A stretch of DNA of 64,000 nt. Source: Noviherbaspirillum sp. L7-7A. Lineage in GTDB: Bacteria; Pseudomonadota; Gammaproteobacteria; Burkholderiales; Burkholderiaceae_D. The notes beneath the pieces were generated by a model. It was not told where the DNA came from. It made no database searches and was given only the letters and a program-made list of their open reading frames with translations. How positions within the stretch are numbered: position 1 is the stretch's first letter; each line of letters starts with the position of its first letter. The translations under genes and the position numbers were made by a program. The stretch covers positions 3,162,001-3,226,000 of the forward strand of contig NZ_JAHQRJ010000001.1 of assembly GCF_019052805.1 (NCBI RefSeq), given 5' to 3'. This document shows positions 41,024 through 49,104 of the stretch, in pieces.

Positions 41024-41563
41024 TCAGCGCCAGGGACGGAGCTTGCGGCGCTGCCTCAAACTGTAGATCAACCCGATGGCACCGCCGATGGCCAGTGCCT
41101 TGCCGGCTAGGCCGATCGGATTGTGCTTGACCTCGGCCATGATGCCCATTTCGCCGAGGATGTTGGGAATATGTCCGGACTTGAGGTCATCGGCCAGGCC
41201 TTCGACCATGTTGACCCGGTCTGCGAACAGCAGCAGCAGCCAGTGGCGGATGTCGTTTTCGCTCAGGGTAAAGGCGAAATCACGGATTTTCCCGGACAAG
41301 CCGGTGGGCGGGACACTGGTGCCGAATACCGGCGTGATGCTCGGCCGCTCGGTCGAATGGAAAACCTTGACGTTCACCGGTTGCTGCTCGGGCACATCCC
41401 AGTGCACATTGTCCAGCCGGGGCGGCGTACGTTCCATTGGGTAGGCAGGACGGTTCTTATGGTCCAGGTCGGCTCCCCAGCCGGTGATGTGCGACATGTC
41501 GCGCTTGGGTTTTTCGTGATGATGGTGGCCGATCTCGGGTGTGGTGTTGTGCTGGATGTCCAT
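41024..41563 (-). CDS. Hypothetical protein with His-rich N-terminus and C-terminal membrane segment
   Basis: I do not recognise this 179-residue protein by function. The N-terminus contains HHHHEKPKRD and a polar, Pro-rich stretch. A conserved-looking middle segment reads LSENDIRHWLLLLFADRVNMVEGLADDLKSGHIPN, and residues 147-165 (IGLAGKALAIGGAIGLIYSL) could be a single membrane helix followed by a basic tail. It is 26 bases downstream of the alcohol dehydrogenase and shares its operon, so it may anchor or accompany that enzyme at the membrane. Confidence 0.65.
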   Translation of the reverse strand: MDIQHNTTPEIGHHHHEKPKRDMSHITGWGADLDHKNRPAYPMERTPPRLDNVHWDVPEQQPVNVKVFHSTERPSITPVFGTSVPPTGLSGKIRDFAFTLSENDIRHWLLLLFADRVNMVEGLADDLKSGHIPNILGEMGIMAEVKHNPIGLAGKALAIGGAIGLIYSLRQRRKLRPWR

Positions 41564-41589
41564 GATGCTGCGCTCCTTGGTCCGTGGGT

Positions 41590-42771
41590 TCAGGCTTCTT
41601 CCTTGGCGACAACGCTATTGCTGTAAGCGCCCGGCGGTATCAGGACAGTCTTGATGCAATTGTCGAGCTTGCTGGAAAACAGGTGATAGGCATCGGCCAC
41701 TTCTTCCAATGGGATCCGGTGCGTGATGATCTGGCGCGGAATGATGCGGCCGGCCTGGATATGTTCAATCAGCCGCGGCAGATGACGCTTGACGCTGGCC
41801 TGGTTCATCCGCATGGTCAGGCCCTTGTTGATTGCATTGCCGATCGGGATCGCATTGAAGGTGGGGCCATAAACCCCGACAATCGACACCGTGCCGCCCT
41901 TGCGCACCGAGTTGATGGCCCAGTGCAGGACGGTCGCTGCGCCAGCCTGCAGCTTCAGGTAGCGACCGGTGAGCGTCTGGGCGGCATTGCCCGCCGCCTC
42001 GCAGCCGACGCAGTCGATACAGACATCCGCGCCCAGCCCGTCTGTCATCTTCTTGATGTGGATGGCCATGTCGGCCACCTCCTTGAAGTTGACGACCTCG
42101 CACTGCGCATAATTCTTGATGAATTCAAGGCGGTACTCGACATGATCGACGACGATCACACGGCCGGCTCCCATCAGCCAGGCGGATTTGGCGGCAAAGA
42201 TGCCGACCGGGCCGGCGCCGAACACCACCACGGTGTCGCCTTCTTCGATATCGCCCATCTCCGCCGCCTGATAGCCGGTGGGGAACGCATCGGTCAACAG
42301 CACCGCGTCTTCCACATGCAAGTCCTTGGGAATGACAGTCGGCCCGACATCGGCCATCGGGATACGCACCAGTTCAGCCTGGCCGCCATCGTAGCCGCCG
42401 GCCGTATGGGAATAGCCGTAAATGGCGCCAACCGCAGTCGCTTCCGGATTAACGTTATGGCAATTGCTGTACAACTCCTTCTGGCAGAAATAGCAGGAGC
42501 CGCAAAAGATGTTGAAGGGCACCAGAACATGGTCGCCCACCTTGAGGTTTTGCACGGAAGACCCGACATCCTCCACCACGCCAGTGAATTCATGGCCGAA
42601 GGTGGAGCCGATCCGGGTGTCCGGCACCAGGCCGTGATACAGGTGCAGATCGGAGCCGCAGATGCAGGACCGGGTGACGCGGACGATAGCGTCATTCGGG
42701 TGCTCGATTACCGGGTCGGGCTTGTGCTTCGCTCGTACGCGGTAGGGACCTCTGTAATCCATTGCCAGCAT
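41590..42771 (-). CDS. Zinc-dependent alcohol dehydrogenase (formaldehyde dehydrogenase-like MDR)
   Basis: The 393-residue medium-chain dehydrogenase has catalytic-zinc residues in CGSDLHLYHG and GHEFTGVV, a structural zinc lobe with cysteines in FCGSCYFCQKELYSNC, and a Rossmann GAGPVG motif (VVFGAGPVGIFAAKSAW) followed by an Asp (VIVVDHVEYRL), favouring NAD. The extended length and the PTVIPKDLHVEDAVLLTDAFPTGY segment resemble glutathione-independent formaldehyde dehydrogenases. AAGGAG precedes the ATG. It leads an operon with the His-rich hypothetical. Confidence 0.92.
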   Translation of the reverse strand: MLAMDYRGPYRVRAKHKPDPVIEHPNDAIVRVTRSCICGSDLHLYHGLVPDTRIGSTFGHEFTGVVEDVGSSVQNLKVGDHVLVPFNIFCGSCYFCQKELYSNCHNVNPEATAVGAIYGYSHTAGGYDGGQAELVRIPMADVGPTVIPKDLHVEDAVLLTDAFPTGYQAAEMGDIEEGDTVVVFGAGPVGIFAAKSAWLMGAGRVIVVDHVEYRLEFIKNYAQCEVVNFKEVADMAIHIKKMTDGLGADVCIDCVGCEAAGNAAQTLTGRYLKLQAGAATVLHWAINSVRKGGTVSIVGVYGPTFNAIPIGNAINKGLTMRMNQASVKRHLPRLIEHIQAGRIIPRQIITHRIPLEEVADAYHLFSSKLDNCIKTVLIPPGAYSNSVVAKEEA

Positions 42772-42937
42772 GATTTTTCTCCTTTTTACCGGGGTCGCCG
42801 CGCATATCGCCGCGCGTCACGCGCACAGCCCGATCAGGGCTGCTGTCTGTTTGTTAAGACATCGCGAGGTAAAAAGGTTCGTGAAGCAGGGATAAGGCTT
42901 GATCGTTTTCCACTAGATAGACGAAAGAGCGCCTTTT

Positions 42938-42966
42938 CCTTTGCCTGCCATCCTGGCAGGCAAAGG
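42938..42966. repeat. 13-bp perfect stem-loop between terC and the alcohol dehydrogenase
   Basis: CCTTTGCCTGCCA and TGGCAGGCAAAGG enclose TCC. It lies 15 bases past the terC stop. There is no T-tract on either side, so it is not a standard terminator; it may be a 3' stabiliser or a protein site. Confidence 0.7.
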
Positions 42967-42981
42967 GCACACGGCCGGAGT

Positions 42982-43944
42982 TCAGACAGTGTGACGAGCT
43001 GGCTCTACCAGGCTTGCCGCTATCGCCACCAGCAGGATCAGCCCGACGATACCCAGGGACACCTGGACTGGCATGTGATACCACTGCGCCGCCAGCATCT
43101 TGCCGCCAATGAATACCAGCACCACGGCCAGACCATATTTCAGATAATGGAAGCGGTCGGCCATGCCAGCCAGCAGGAAATACAGCGCACGCAATCCCAT
43201 GATGGCAAACATGTTGGAAGTAAAGACGATGAAGGGATCGCTGGTAATGGCAAAGATTGCCGGAATACTGTCGACCGCGAATACCAGGTCGGTGAACTCG
43301 ATCAGCACCAGCACCAGGAACAGGGGCGTGGCATGGCGCAGGCCATCGCGCATGATGAAGAACCGCTCGCCATGATAGTCAGTGGTGACCCGCATATGGC
43401 CGCGCATCCAGCGCAGCAGCGGATTGGTTTCCAGATCCGGCTCGTGGTTGGCGAAGATCAGCATCTTCACGCCGGTAAACAACAGGAAGGCGCCGAAGAC
43501 ATACAGGATCCAGCTGAACTGGCTGATCAGCCAGGCACCGAGCAGGATCATGACAGCGCGCATCACGATGGCGCCGATCACGCCATACAGCAGCACGCGT
43601 CGCTGGAATTCCGCCGGTACCGCGAAATAGCTGAACAGCATCAGGAAGACAAAAATATTGTCGACCGACAGCGCCTTTTCAATCAGGTAACCGGACAGGA
43701 ATTCCAGGCCCTTGACGTTGGCCACTTCACGGCCGACCGTATTGTCCAGATGCCACCAGAGCAGCAGGTTGAACAGCAACGCCAGTGCAAACCAGGCGAT
43801 TGACCAGCCCAGCGCTTCACGGAAAGACACCTTGTGAGCATTGCGCCCGCCAAGCACCACCATATCAATGACCAGCATGCCGATGACAAACAGGATGAAG
43901 CCAGTCCACATCGGCGCGGTCGCGAAGGTTTCAATATCCGCCAT
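42982..43944 (-). CDS. TerC/Alx-family integral membrane protein
   Basis: The 320-residue protein has about nine membrane helices and the family's acidic intramembrane motifs: EKALSVDNIFVFLMLF and IEFTDLVFAVDSIPAIFAIT, plus FTSNMFAIMGLRALYF. The homologues TerC and Alx/MntX are linked to tellurite resistance and manganese export. ATG at 43944 is chosen because it places the first helix near the N-terminus; one five codons upstream is possible. I searched the short leader for a yybP-ykoY manganese riboswitch and saw only the upstream gene's terminator. Confidence 0.92.
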   Translation of the reverse strand: MADIETFATAPMWTGFILFVIGMLVIDMVVLGGRNAHKVSFREALGWSIAWFALALLFNLLLWWHLDNTVGREVANVKGLEFLSGYLIEKALSVDNIFVFLMLFSYFAVPAEFQRRVLLYGVIGAIVMRAVMILLGAWLISQFSWILYVFGAFLLFTGVKMLIFANHEPDLETNPLLRWMRGHMRVTTDYHGERFFIMRDGLRHATPLFLVLVLIEFTDLVFAVDSIPAIFAITSDPFIVFTSNMFAIMGLRALYFLLAGMADRFHYLKYGLAVVLVFIGGKMLAAQWYHMPVQVSLGIVGLILLVAIAASLVEPARHTV

Positions 43945-43969
43945 GACAACCCTTATCAACCCTTGACAA

Positions 43970-44005
43970 TAAAAAGGCCGACATGACGATCCGCATGTCA
44001 GCCCT
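43970..44005 (-). terminator. Terminator of the HPF-like/zinc-ribbon operon
   Basis: GGCTGACATG pairs with CATGTCGGCC and is followed on the minus strand by TTTTTATT. It separates the zinc-ribbon gene from terC. Confidence 0.75.
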
Positions 44006-44046
44006 GAAAATTCCCGATACGCTTGGTAACGCGTCCTGCCGGCAGT

Positions 44047-44301
44047 TCAATCGAAGTCGAACAGTTCGGCAAGAAAACTGCGCCGCCGGCGCATTGCCGG
44101 GCTCGCGGACTGCGCTCGATACATGGACTGCTCGCCACGCCTGGCGTCATTGCTTCCTCGATAGGCACTCAGACGGTCAAGCAACTTGTCGAGTTCGCCA
44201 CGGTCCAGCCAAACGCCGCGGCATCGGGCGCACCAGTCGATTTCGACGCCTTCCCGATACTGTGGCGTCAGCGTGGCCGCGTCACATGCGGGGCATCTCA
44301 T
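44047..44301 (-). CDS. Zinc-ribbon (zf-TFIIB) small protein
   Basis: The 84-residue protein has two CxxC pairs, MRCPACDA and WCARCRGVWLDRGELDKLL, the classical zf-TFIIB ribbon of bacterial YjdF/DUF-type proteins, followed by a basic C-terminal half (MRRRRSF). The ATG overlaps the stop of the HPF-like gene (ATGA), so the two are translationally coupled. The function is unknown; RNA or protein binding is plausible. Confidence 0.85.
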   Translation of the reverse strand: MRCPACDAATLTPQYREGVEIDWCARCRGVWLDRGELDKLLDRLSAYRGSNDARRGEQSMYRAQSASPAMRRRRSFLAELFDFD

Positions 44302-44639
44302 GACTGGGCCGCGACATGCAATTGTGACGCCTTGACCGTACGCCTCTGGCTCAGGCGTCGTGCCACGCCACGGCTGATGCGCCGCGCCGCCTGGGCGATG
44401 GCGGCATACAGGTCGCGGTCCGTGCTGGTAGTGACCACCTGCCCCACGCCGTCCACCACCACGTGAATGCCACAGTGCTTGTCGGCGCCGCCGCGTGGCC
44501 CGTTGAGATCACACAGCCGTACCGTCACGTGCCGCACCCTGGCACGGGTATGCGACAGTGCGCTGCGCAACTGGTGCAGGGTATATTCCTGCAGCGCCGC
44601 GGTCAGTCCAAAGCGTCGGGAGTGAATGGCGATCTTCAT
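44298..44639 (-). CDS. RaiA/HPF-family ribosome-associated protein
   Basis: The 113-residue protein resembles the S30AE/HPF fold: MKIAIHSRRFGLTAALQEYTLHQLRSALSH, then VRHVTVRLCDLNGPRGGADKHCGIHVVV and DLYAAIAQAARRISRGVARRL. HPF and RaiA proteins bind the decoding region of 30S subunits in stress or stationary phase. This one has a more basic, shortened C-terminus than the housekeeping HPF and sits in a stress-type cluster, so it is probably an accessory paralogue. AAAGGAG precedes the ATG at 44639. It is divergent from the NhaR-like gene. Confidence 0.8.
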   Translation of the reverse strand: MKIAIHSRRFGLTAALQEYTLHQLRSALSHTRARVRHVTVRLCDLNGPRGGADKHCGIHVVVDGVGQVVTTSTDRDLYAAIAQAARRISRGVARRLSQRRTVKASQLHVAAQS

Positions 44640-44670
44640 GAGTTTCTCCTTTCGGGTGTTGGTGAGGCAC

Positions 44671-44727
44671 ACTATAGGACGGCGCGATTGGCTTGAATAT
44701 TCGAATATAACGTTTGTGAAATTCGAA
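44671..44727. promoter_or_regulatory. Divergent promoter region with palindromic operator (NhaR-like/HPF-like)
   Basis: On the minus strand TATAGT (44671-44676) is the likely -10 for the HPF-like gene, with TTCAAG at 44692-44697 as a short-spaced -35. ATATTCGAATAT (44697-44708) is a perfect 12-bp palindrome abutting it, and ATTCGAA recurs at 44699-44705 and 44721-44727, two helical turns apart. This is a good candidate binding site for the divergent LysR-type regulator. Confidence 0.55.
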
Positions 44728-44745
44728 AAAACCGATGAGAAAACC

Positions 44746-45663
44746 ATGGGCGCAATGAACTACAAACACCTCCATTACTTCTGGATGGTCGCCAAAACCG
44801 GGAGCATCGGGCGCGCCAGCGCACGCCTGCATGTGACGGCCCAGACCATCAGCGGCCAGCTGACGCTATTCGAGGAGATACTGGGCCATCAGCTGTTTGA
44901 CCGCGTGGGCCGCCGCCTGCAGCTCAATGACATGGGGCGCCTGGTGCTGCGTTATGCCGACGATATCTTCACGCTGGGCGGAGAACTCGAGGAAGCCGTG
45001 CGGCGCGGGCCGGGCGAGCGCACGCTGCAACTGCGGGTCGGCGTGACCGACGCTGTGCCCAAGGCCATGGCGTACCTGCTGCTGGAACCGGCGATGCAGT
45101 TGCCGCAGGGGCTGCGCATTATCTGCCGCGAGGGCAAGCCGCGCCAGTTGCTGGCCGAACTGGCGACCCATCAGCTCGACATCGTGATCGCAGACAGCCC
45201 GCTGCCCGCCAATGTCGAAGTACGTGGCTTCAATCACCTGCTGGGTGAATGTGGTCTGGATTTCTTTGCCGCGCCAGCGCTGGCGCGGCAATACCGCAAG
45301 GGCTTTCCGCACAGCCTGGACGGCGCCCCCTTCCTGTTGCCCGGCGAGGATGCCGCGATGCGCCCGAGGCTGCTGCGCTGGTTTGACCGGATTGGCATAC
45401 GGCCCCAGATCGTCGGCGAATTCGATGATGGCGCCCTGATGAAAGCCTTTGGCGAAGCCGGCGCCGGCATCTTCTGCGCACCGCAGGCCGTTGCCGCGCG
45501 CCTGAGGAAGCAGCTTGCAGTGCAGCGTCTTGGAACGACCAATGAGGTCAATGAGCAGTTCTATGCAGTCTCGATGGAACGGCGCCTGACGCATCCGGCG
45601 GTAGTGGCCATCCGCTCGGCTGCGCGCGACAAGCTTTTCGGCACCGTGCAGTCGGCTGGCTGA
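44746..45663 (+). CDS. NhaR-like LysR-family regulator
   Basis: The 305-residue protein has a winged helix typical of NhaR: MNYKHLHYFWMVAKTGSIGRASARLHVTAQTISGQLTLFEEILGHQLFDRVGRRL. A LysR substrate domain follows, including the ELATHQLDIVIADSPLP segment that is characteristic of NhaR relatives. In Escherichia coli NhaR answers to sodium. Here it is divergent from the HPF-like/zinc-ribbon pair and near terC and the alcohol dehydrogenase, so it probably controls a stress response. ATG at 44746 or 44755 (MNYKH) are both possible. Confidence 0.9.
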   Translation: MGAMNYKHLHYFWMVAKTGSIGRASARLHVTAQTISGQLTLFEEILGHQLFDRVGRRLQLNDMGRLVLRYADDIFTLGGELEEAVRRGPGERTLQLRVGVTDAVPKAMAYLLLEPAMQLPQGLRIICREGKPRQLLAELATHQLDIVIADSPLPANVEVRGFNHLLGECGLDFFAAPALARQYRKGFPHSLDGAPFLLPGEDAAMRPRLLRWFDRIGIRPQIVGEFDDGALMKAFGEAGAGIFCAPQAVAARLRKQLAVQRLGTTNEVNEQFYAVSMERRLTHPAVVAIRSAARDKLFGTVQSAG

Positions 45664-45706
45664 ATCAGCGGCGATTCAACCGCGGAAACTTTTGCCGCGC
45701 AGGCGC

Positions 45707-46873
45707 CTAGCCTTGCGCCACAGCGCTGTCTGCACCGGCCTTGCCCTGCAATGCGCTGCTGATCCCGGCAGCCGCGGCCAACTGGCCTGGCGTCATTTCC
45801 TGCGCCAGCTGCGCAAGCGCGCGGCTGGCCTGCCAGATGCCTTGCCCGGCTGCCAGGTTCAGCCAGGCCCAGGCCTGCGCTCCATCGGCTGCTACGCCAT
45901 GGCCCTGCGCATACATCGTTCCCAGATTGAACTGCGCCCTTGCATGCCCCTGCTCGGCAGCACGGCGATACCACGAGAGCGCCTTGGTCGCATCCTGCTG
46001 CACGCCGTTGCCGGCGTCGTAACGCAAGCCCAGGCTGAACTGCGCATGCGCATTGCCGCGCTCGGCCGCCTTGCAATACCAGGCCATGGCCTGCTGCGCA
46101 TCGCGCGGCAGGCCATGGCCGCGGTCGTACATCACGGCCAGGCTGTATTGCGCCTTGGCCAGCCCCTGTTCGGCCGCAGCGCGAAACAGGGCCTGCGCCT
46201 GCGGCAGGTCCACCGGTACGCCCTGCCCGGCTTCCAGCATCGCCGCCAGGTTGTACTGCGCCAGCGCATACCCCTGGGCGGCCGCCCTGCCATACCATCC
46301 GGCTGCCTGCTGCAAATCCTGCGGCAACGATTTGCCGCTGGCGTACATCAATCCGAGATTGTTCTGCGCCGCCGGATCGTTCTGGTCCGCCGCGCGCTGG
46401 AACCAGTGCAGCGCGCGCATGCCGTCGGCCGGTACGCCCACGCCATTCACGTACATCAATCCGAGATTGTTCTGCGCGCCGGCATGGCCAAGTTCAGCGG
46501 CCTCGGTGTACCAGGCCAGGGCCTGCGCCTGGTCTTGCTGCACGCCCTGGCCATTGGCATACATCAGGCCCAGATTGAACTGGGCCTTGGCATGCCCCTG
46601 GTGCGCAGCCTTGCGATACCACAGCAGCGCATGCGCATAGTCCTGCGCGCGCCTGCCATTGCTGTAGATAACGGCCAGATTGAATTGCGCATTCGCATGC
46701 CCCCGGTCAGCTGCCTTGCGAAACCAGGTGCGCGCCTGCTCCCAGTCCTGGGGAACGCCATCACCGCTGCTGTACATCATGCCCAGCCGGTTGGCTTCAT
46801 CCATCTCGGCCTGCGCGGAGTCCTGCGCGGAAGCCGCGGATAAGGGATGAACACTTTGCTGCAGGCTATTCAT
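45707..46873 (-). CDS. Sel1-repeat protein
   Basis: The 388-residue protein is built of nine consecutive Sel1-like repeats (about 36 residues each, consensus A..W...AA..GHA.AQ.NLG.MY..G.GV..D) covering residues 15-345, with a short Ala-rich tail. There is no signal peptide, so it is probably a cytoplasmic scaffold. Sel1 proteins assemble signalling or envelope complexes. It is 14 bases downstream of the GGDEF-EAL gene on the same strand, so it may be the output partner or scaffold of that signalling pair. Confidence 0.9.
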   Translation of the reverse strand: MNSLQQSVHPLSAASAQDSAQAEMDEANRLGMMYSSGDGVPQDWEQARTWFRKAADRGHANAQFNLAVIYSNGRRAQDYAHALLWYRKAAHQGHAKAQFNLGLMYANGQGVQQDQAQALAWYTEAAELGHAGAQNNLGLMYVNGVGVPADGMRALHWFQRAADQNDPAAQNNLGLMYASGKSLPQDLQQAAGWYGRAAAQGYALAQYNLAAMLEAGQGVPVDLPQAQALFRAAAEQGLAKAQYSLAVMYDRGHGLPRDAQQAMAWYCKAAERGNAHAQFSLGLRYDAGNGVQQDATKALSWYRRAAEQGHARAQFNLGTMYAQGHGVAADGAQAWAWLNLAAGQGIWQASRALAQLAQEMTPGQLAAAAGISSALQGKAGADSAVAQG

Positions 46874-46887
46874 TCGCAGATCCGGCT

Positions 46888-49104
46888 TCAGGCAATACGG
46901 GCGACATGGCGTGGCAGCAGTTGCAGAAAGTGGGCCGCTGACACCGGCCGGTGGTACAGGTAGCCCTGCATCACCGAGCAGCCGATGCGTTGCAGATAAG
47001 CGGCCTGGACGCCGCTTTCCACGCCCTCGGCGACCACGTTCAGCGACAGCCCGCTGGCAATCGACATGATCGCCAGCACCACGGGGTAATGGCCGTCGAT
47101 CCGGTGGATCTCCCTGACGAAGGATTGATCGATCTTGATGGTATGTACCGGAAAGCGATGCAGGTAGGCGAGCGAGGAATAACCGGTGCCGAAGTCATCA
47201 ATGGCGACGCTCACGCCAATCGCCTCGAGCTTGTTGAGCTGCTCGATCGCATACTGCGGATTGCGGATACAGATGTTCTCGGTGATCTCCACCTCGATCT
47301 GCGATGCCGACAGCCTGTGCCGTGCCAGCATGGTCTTCATCTTTTCGACGAAGTCGCCGCTGTCAAGATACTGCGGCGAGACATTCAGCGACAGCCGGAT
47401 GCGGGATGGCGACTGGCTGTTCCACCAGGCGAGATCCCGGCAGACGGCATCCAGCATCCAGTCGCTGATGGGCATCATCAGGCCGTTCTCTTCGGCGAAG
47501 GGCAGAAACTCGCCGGCCGACAGCAGGCCGCGCTCGGGATGATGCCAGCGCATCAGCCCTTCCACGCCCACGATCCGGCCCGTGGCGGCATCCACCTGCG
47601 GCTGGTAGTACATCTCGAATTCATTGCGCTCCAGCGCACGCCGCAGGCTTTTCTCCAGCGTGATCTTCTGGTAGGACGCCTCATGCATCGATGGCTCGTA
47701 GAAGCTGTAGCTGTTCTTGCCGCGCGCCTTGACCTGGTACATCGCCATGTCCGCATGGCACAGCAGTTCATCGATGGTCGTGCCGTCATGCGGATAGACA
47801 GCGATGCCGATGCTGGCGGATATATGGTTGTCGCTGCCGGCCAGCTCAAAGGGCAGCTGCAGGCATTCAAGCGCCTTCTGCGCCACCACGTCGGCGTCGC
47901 CACGGCTTTGCAATTCCGGCAGGACGATGGTGAATTCATCGCCGCCCAGCCTGGCCAGCGTATCGCCCTGACGCAGCGCCGCCTTCAGCCGTGCCGCCAC
48001 CTGCTGCAGCAATTCATCGCCATGGATATGGCCCAGCGTATCGTTGACCAGCTTGAAACGGTCGAGATCGATGAACATCACCGCCAGCTCTGCATCCTTG
48101 CGCTTGGCCTGCGTGATCGCCAGCCCCAGCCGGTCCTTGAACAGCATCCGGTTCGGCAGGTCGGTCAGGATGTCGTGATACGCATGGTAGGAGATCATGG
48201 CCTCCGCCCGCTTGCGCTCGGTGATGTCGCGCGCCACGCCATAGGTGCCATAGAATTCGGCGCCGTGCTTGTCCGGGGCACTGCCGTACATGCCCATGGA
48301 ATTGAATGAAAGCGTGAGCAGCGTCGTTTCAAATGCCGGCCCCTTGTCGCGGCCACCGGCGGACTTGAGCCTCAATTCGATATTGCGGCTGGCCCGCTCG
48401 CCGACACGGCGCTCGTTGAAGACATAATAGGCCCGGTCCATGTCCTCGGCATGCACCAGCATCGAGTAATGGTTGCCGATCAGCTCAGTGCGGCTGAAAC
48501 CCAGCAGCTGCAGCGCCCGGTCATTGACGAAGGAAAAGCGCCCTTCCTCGTTCAGCGTGTAAATAATGTCCGGCGAACTGTCGACCAGGTAACGGTAGAG
48601 CTTTTCGGAACGTGCCAGCTGCTGCGCGATGCGCTTGTTCTCGGCTTCGAGCCGACGCTGGCGCAAGGCGTTGTCCACGGTGTTGAGCAGCTCTTCCCGG
48701 CTGTAGGGCTTGCGCAGATAGTCATAGGCGCCCCGCTTCAATGCGCCGATCGCGCCATCAATGCCGGTCTCGCCGCTGAGCACGATGACGCGGGTCTCGA
48801 GCTTCTTGCGGTTGATGACGTCCATGATCTGGTGGCCGCCAAAGTCCGGAAGCCGCAGGTCCAGCAAGGCCAGATCAAAGGACATCTTTTCCAGCAGTGC
48901 CACCGCTTCGCTGCCGCAGGTGGCGGTGTGCAGTTCATGGCCGCTGTCTTCCAGCAGCGCGCACAGGCTGGCAAGCAGGCGTGGCTCGTCGTCGACCAGC
49001 AGCAGGCGGTGCGCTGGCGGCATGGCCGACGCCGTTGCCTCGTTCAGTGGCGCATCGGCATTAAGCAATGGCATGAACGGCGCCACGTTGCGCTGATTGA
49101 TCAT
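46888..49104 (-). CDS. REC-PAS-GGDEF-EAL response regulator (cyclic di-GMP turnover)
   Basis: The 738-residue protein has a receiver domain (about 32-150, LLLVDDEPR, phospho-acceptor D82 in LLDLRLPD), a PAS/PAC domain (about 170-305), an intact GGDEF (387-391, in RLGGDEFTIVLPE) and an EAL domain (about 480-735). The EAL signature reads E515-G-L, but the other catalytic motifs are present: EITEN, DDFGTGYSSLAYL, IKIDQSFV, AEGVES and QGYLYHRP. Both diguanylate cyclase and phosphodiesterase activities are possible. Its ATG overlaps the kinase stop, making it the likely cognate partner. Confidence 0.93.
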   Translation of the reverse strand: MINQRNVAPFMPLLNADAPLNEATASAMPPAHRLLLVDDEPRLLASLCALLEDSGHELHTATCGSEAVALLEKMSFDLALLDLRLPDFGGHQIMDVINRKKLETRVIVLSGETGIDGAIGALKRGAYDYLRKPYSREELLNTVDNALRQRRLEAENKRIAQQLARSEKLYRYLVDSSPDIIYTLNEEGRFSFVNDRALQLLGFSRTELIGNHYSMLVHAEDMDRAYYVFNERRVGERASRNIELRLKSAGGRDKGPAFETTLLTLSFNSMGMYGSAPDKHGAEFYGTYGVARDITERKRAEAMISYHAYHDILTDLPNRMLFKDRLGLAITQAKRKDAELAVMFIDLDRFKLVNDTLGHIHGDELLQQVAARLKAALRQGDTLARLGGDEFTIVLPELQSRGDADVVAQKALECLQLPFELAGSDNHISASIGIAVYPHDGTTIDELLCHADMAMYQVKARGKNSYSFYEPSMHEASYQKITLEKSLRRALERNEFEMYYQPQVDAATGRIVGVEGLMRWHHPERGLLSAGEFLPFAEENGLMMPISDWMLDAVCRDLAWWNSQSPSRIRLSLNVSPQYLDSGDFVEKMKTMLARHRLSASQIEVEITENICIRNPQYAIEQLNKLEAIGVSVAIDDFGTGYSSLAYLHRFPVHTIKIDQSFVREIHRIDGHYPVVLAIMSIASGLSLNVVAEGVESGVQAAYLQRIGCSVMQGYLYHRPVSAAHFLQLLPRHVARIA

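Noticed and set aside
43945-44046. Manganese (yybP-ykoY) riboswitch ahead of terC
   Set aside because: Expected because TerC/Alx genes often have one, but the 100-base gap contains only the terminator of the preceding gene.
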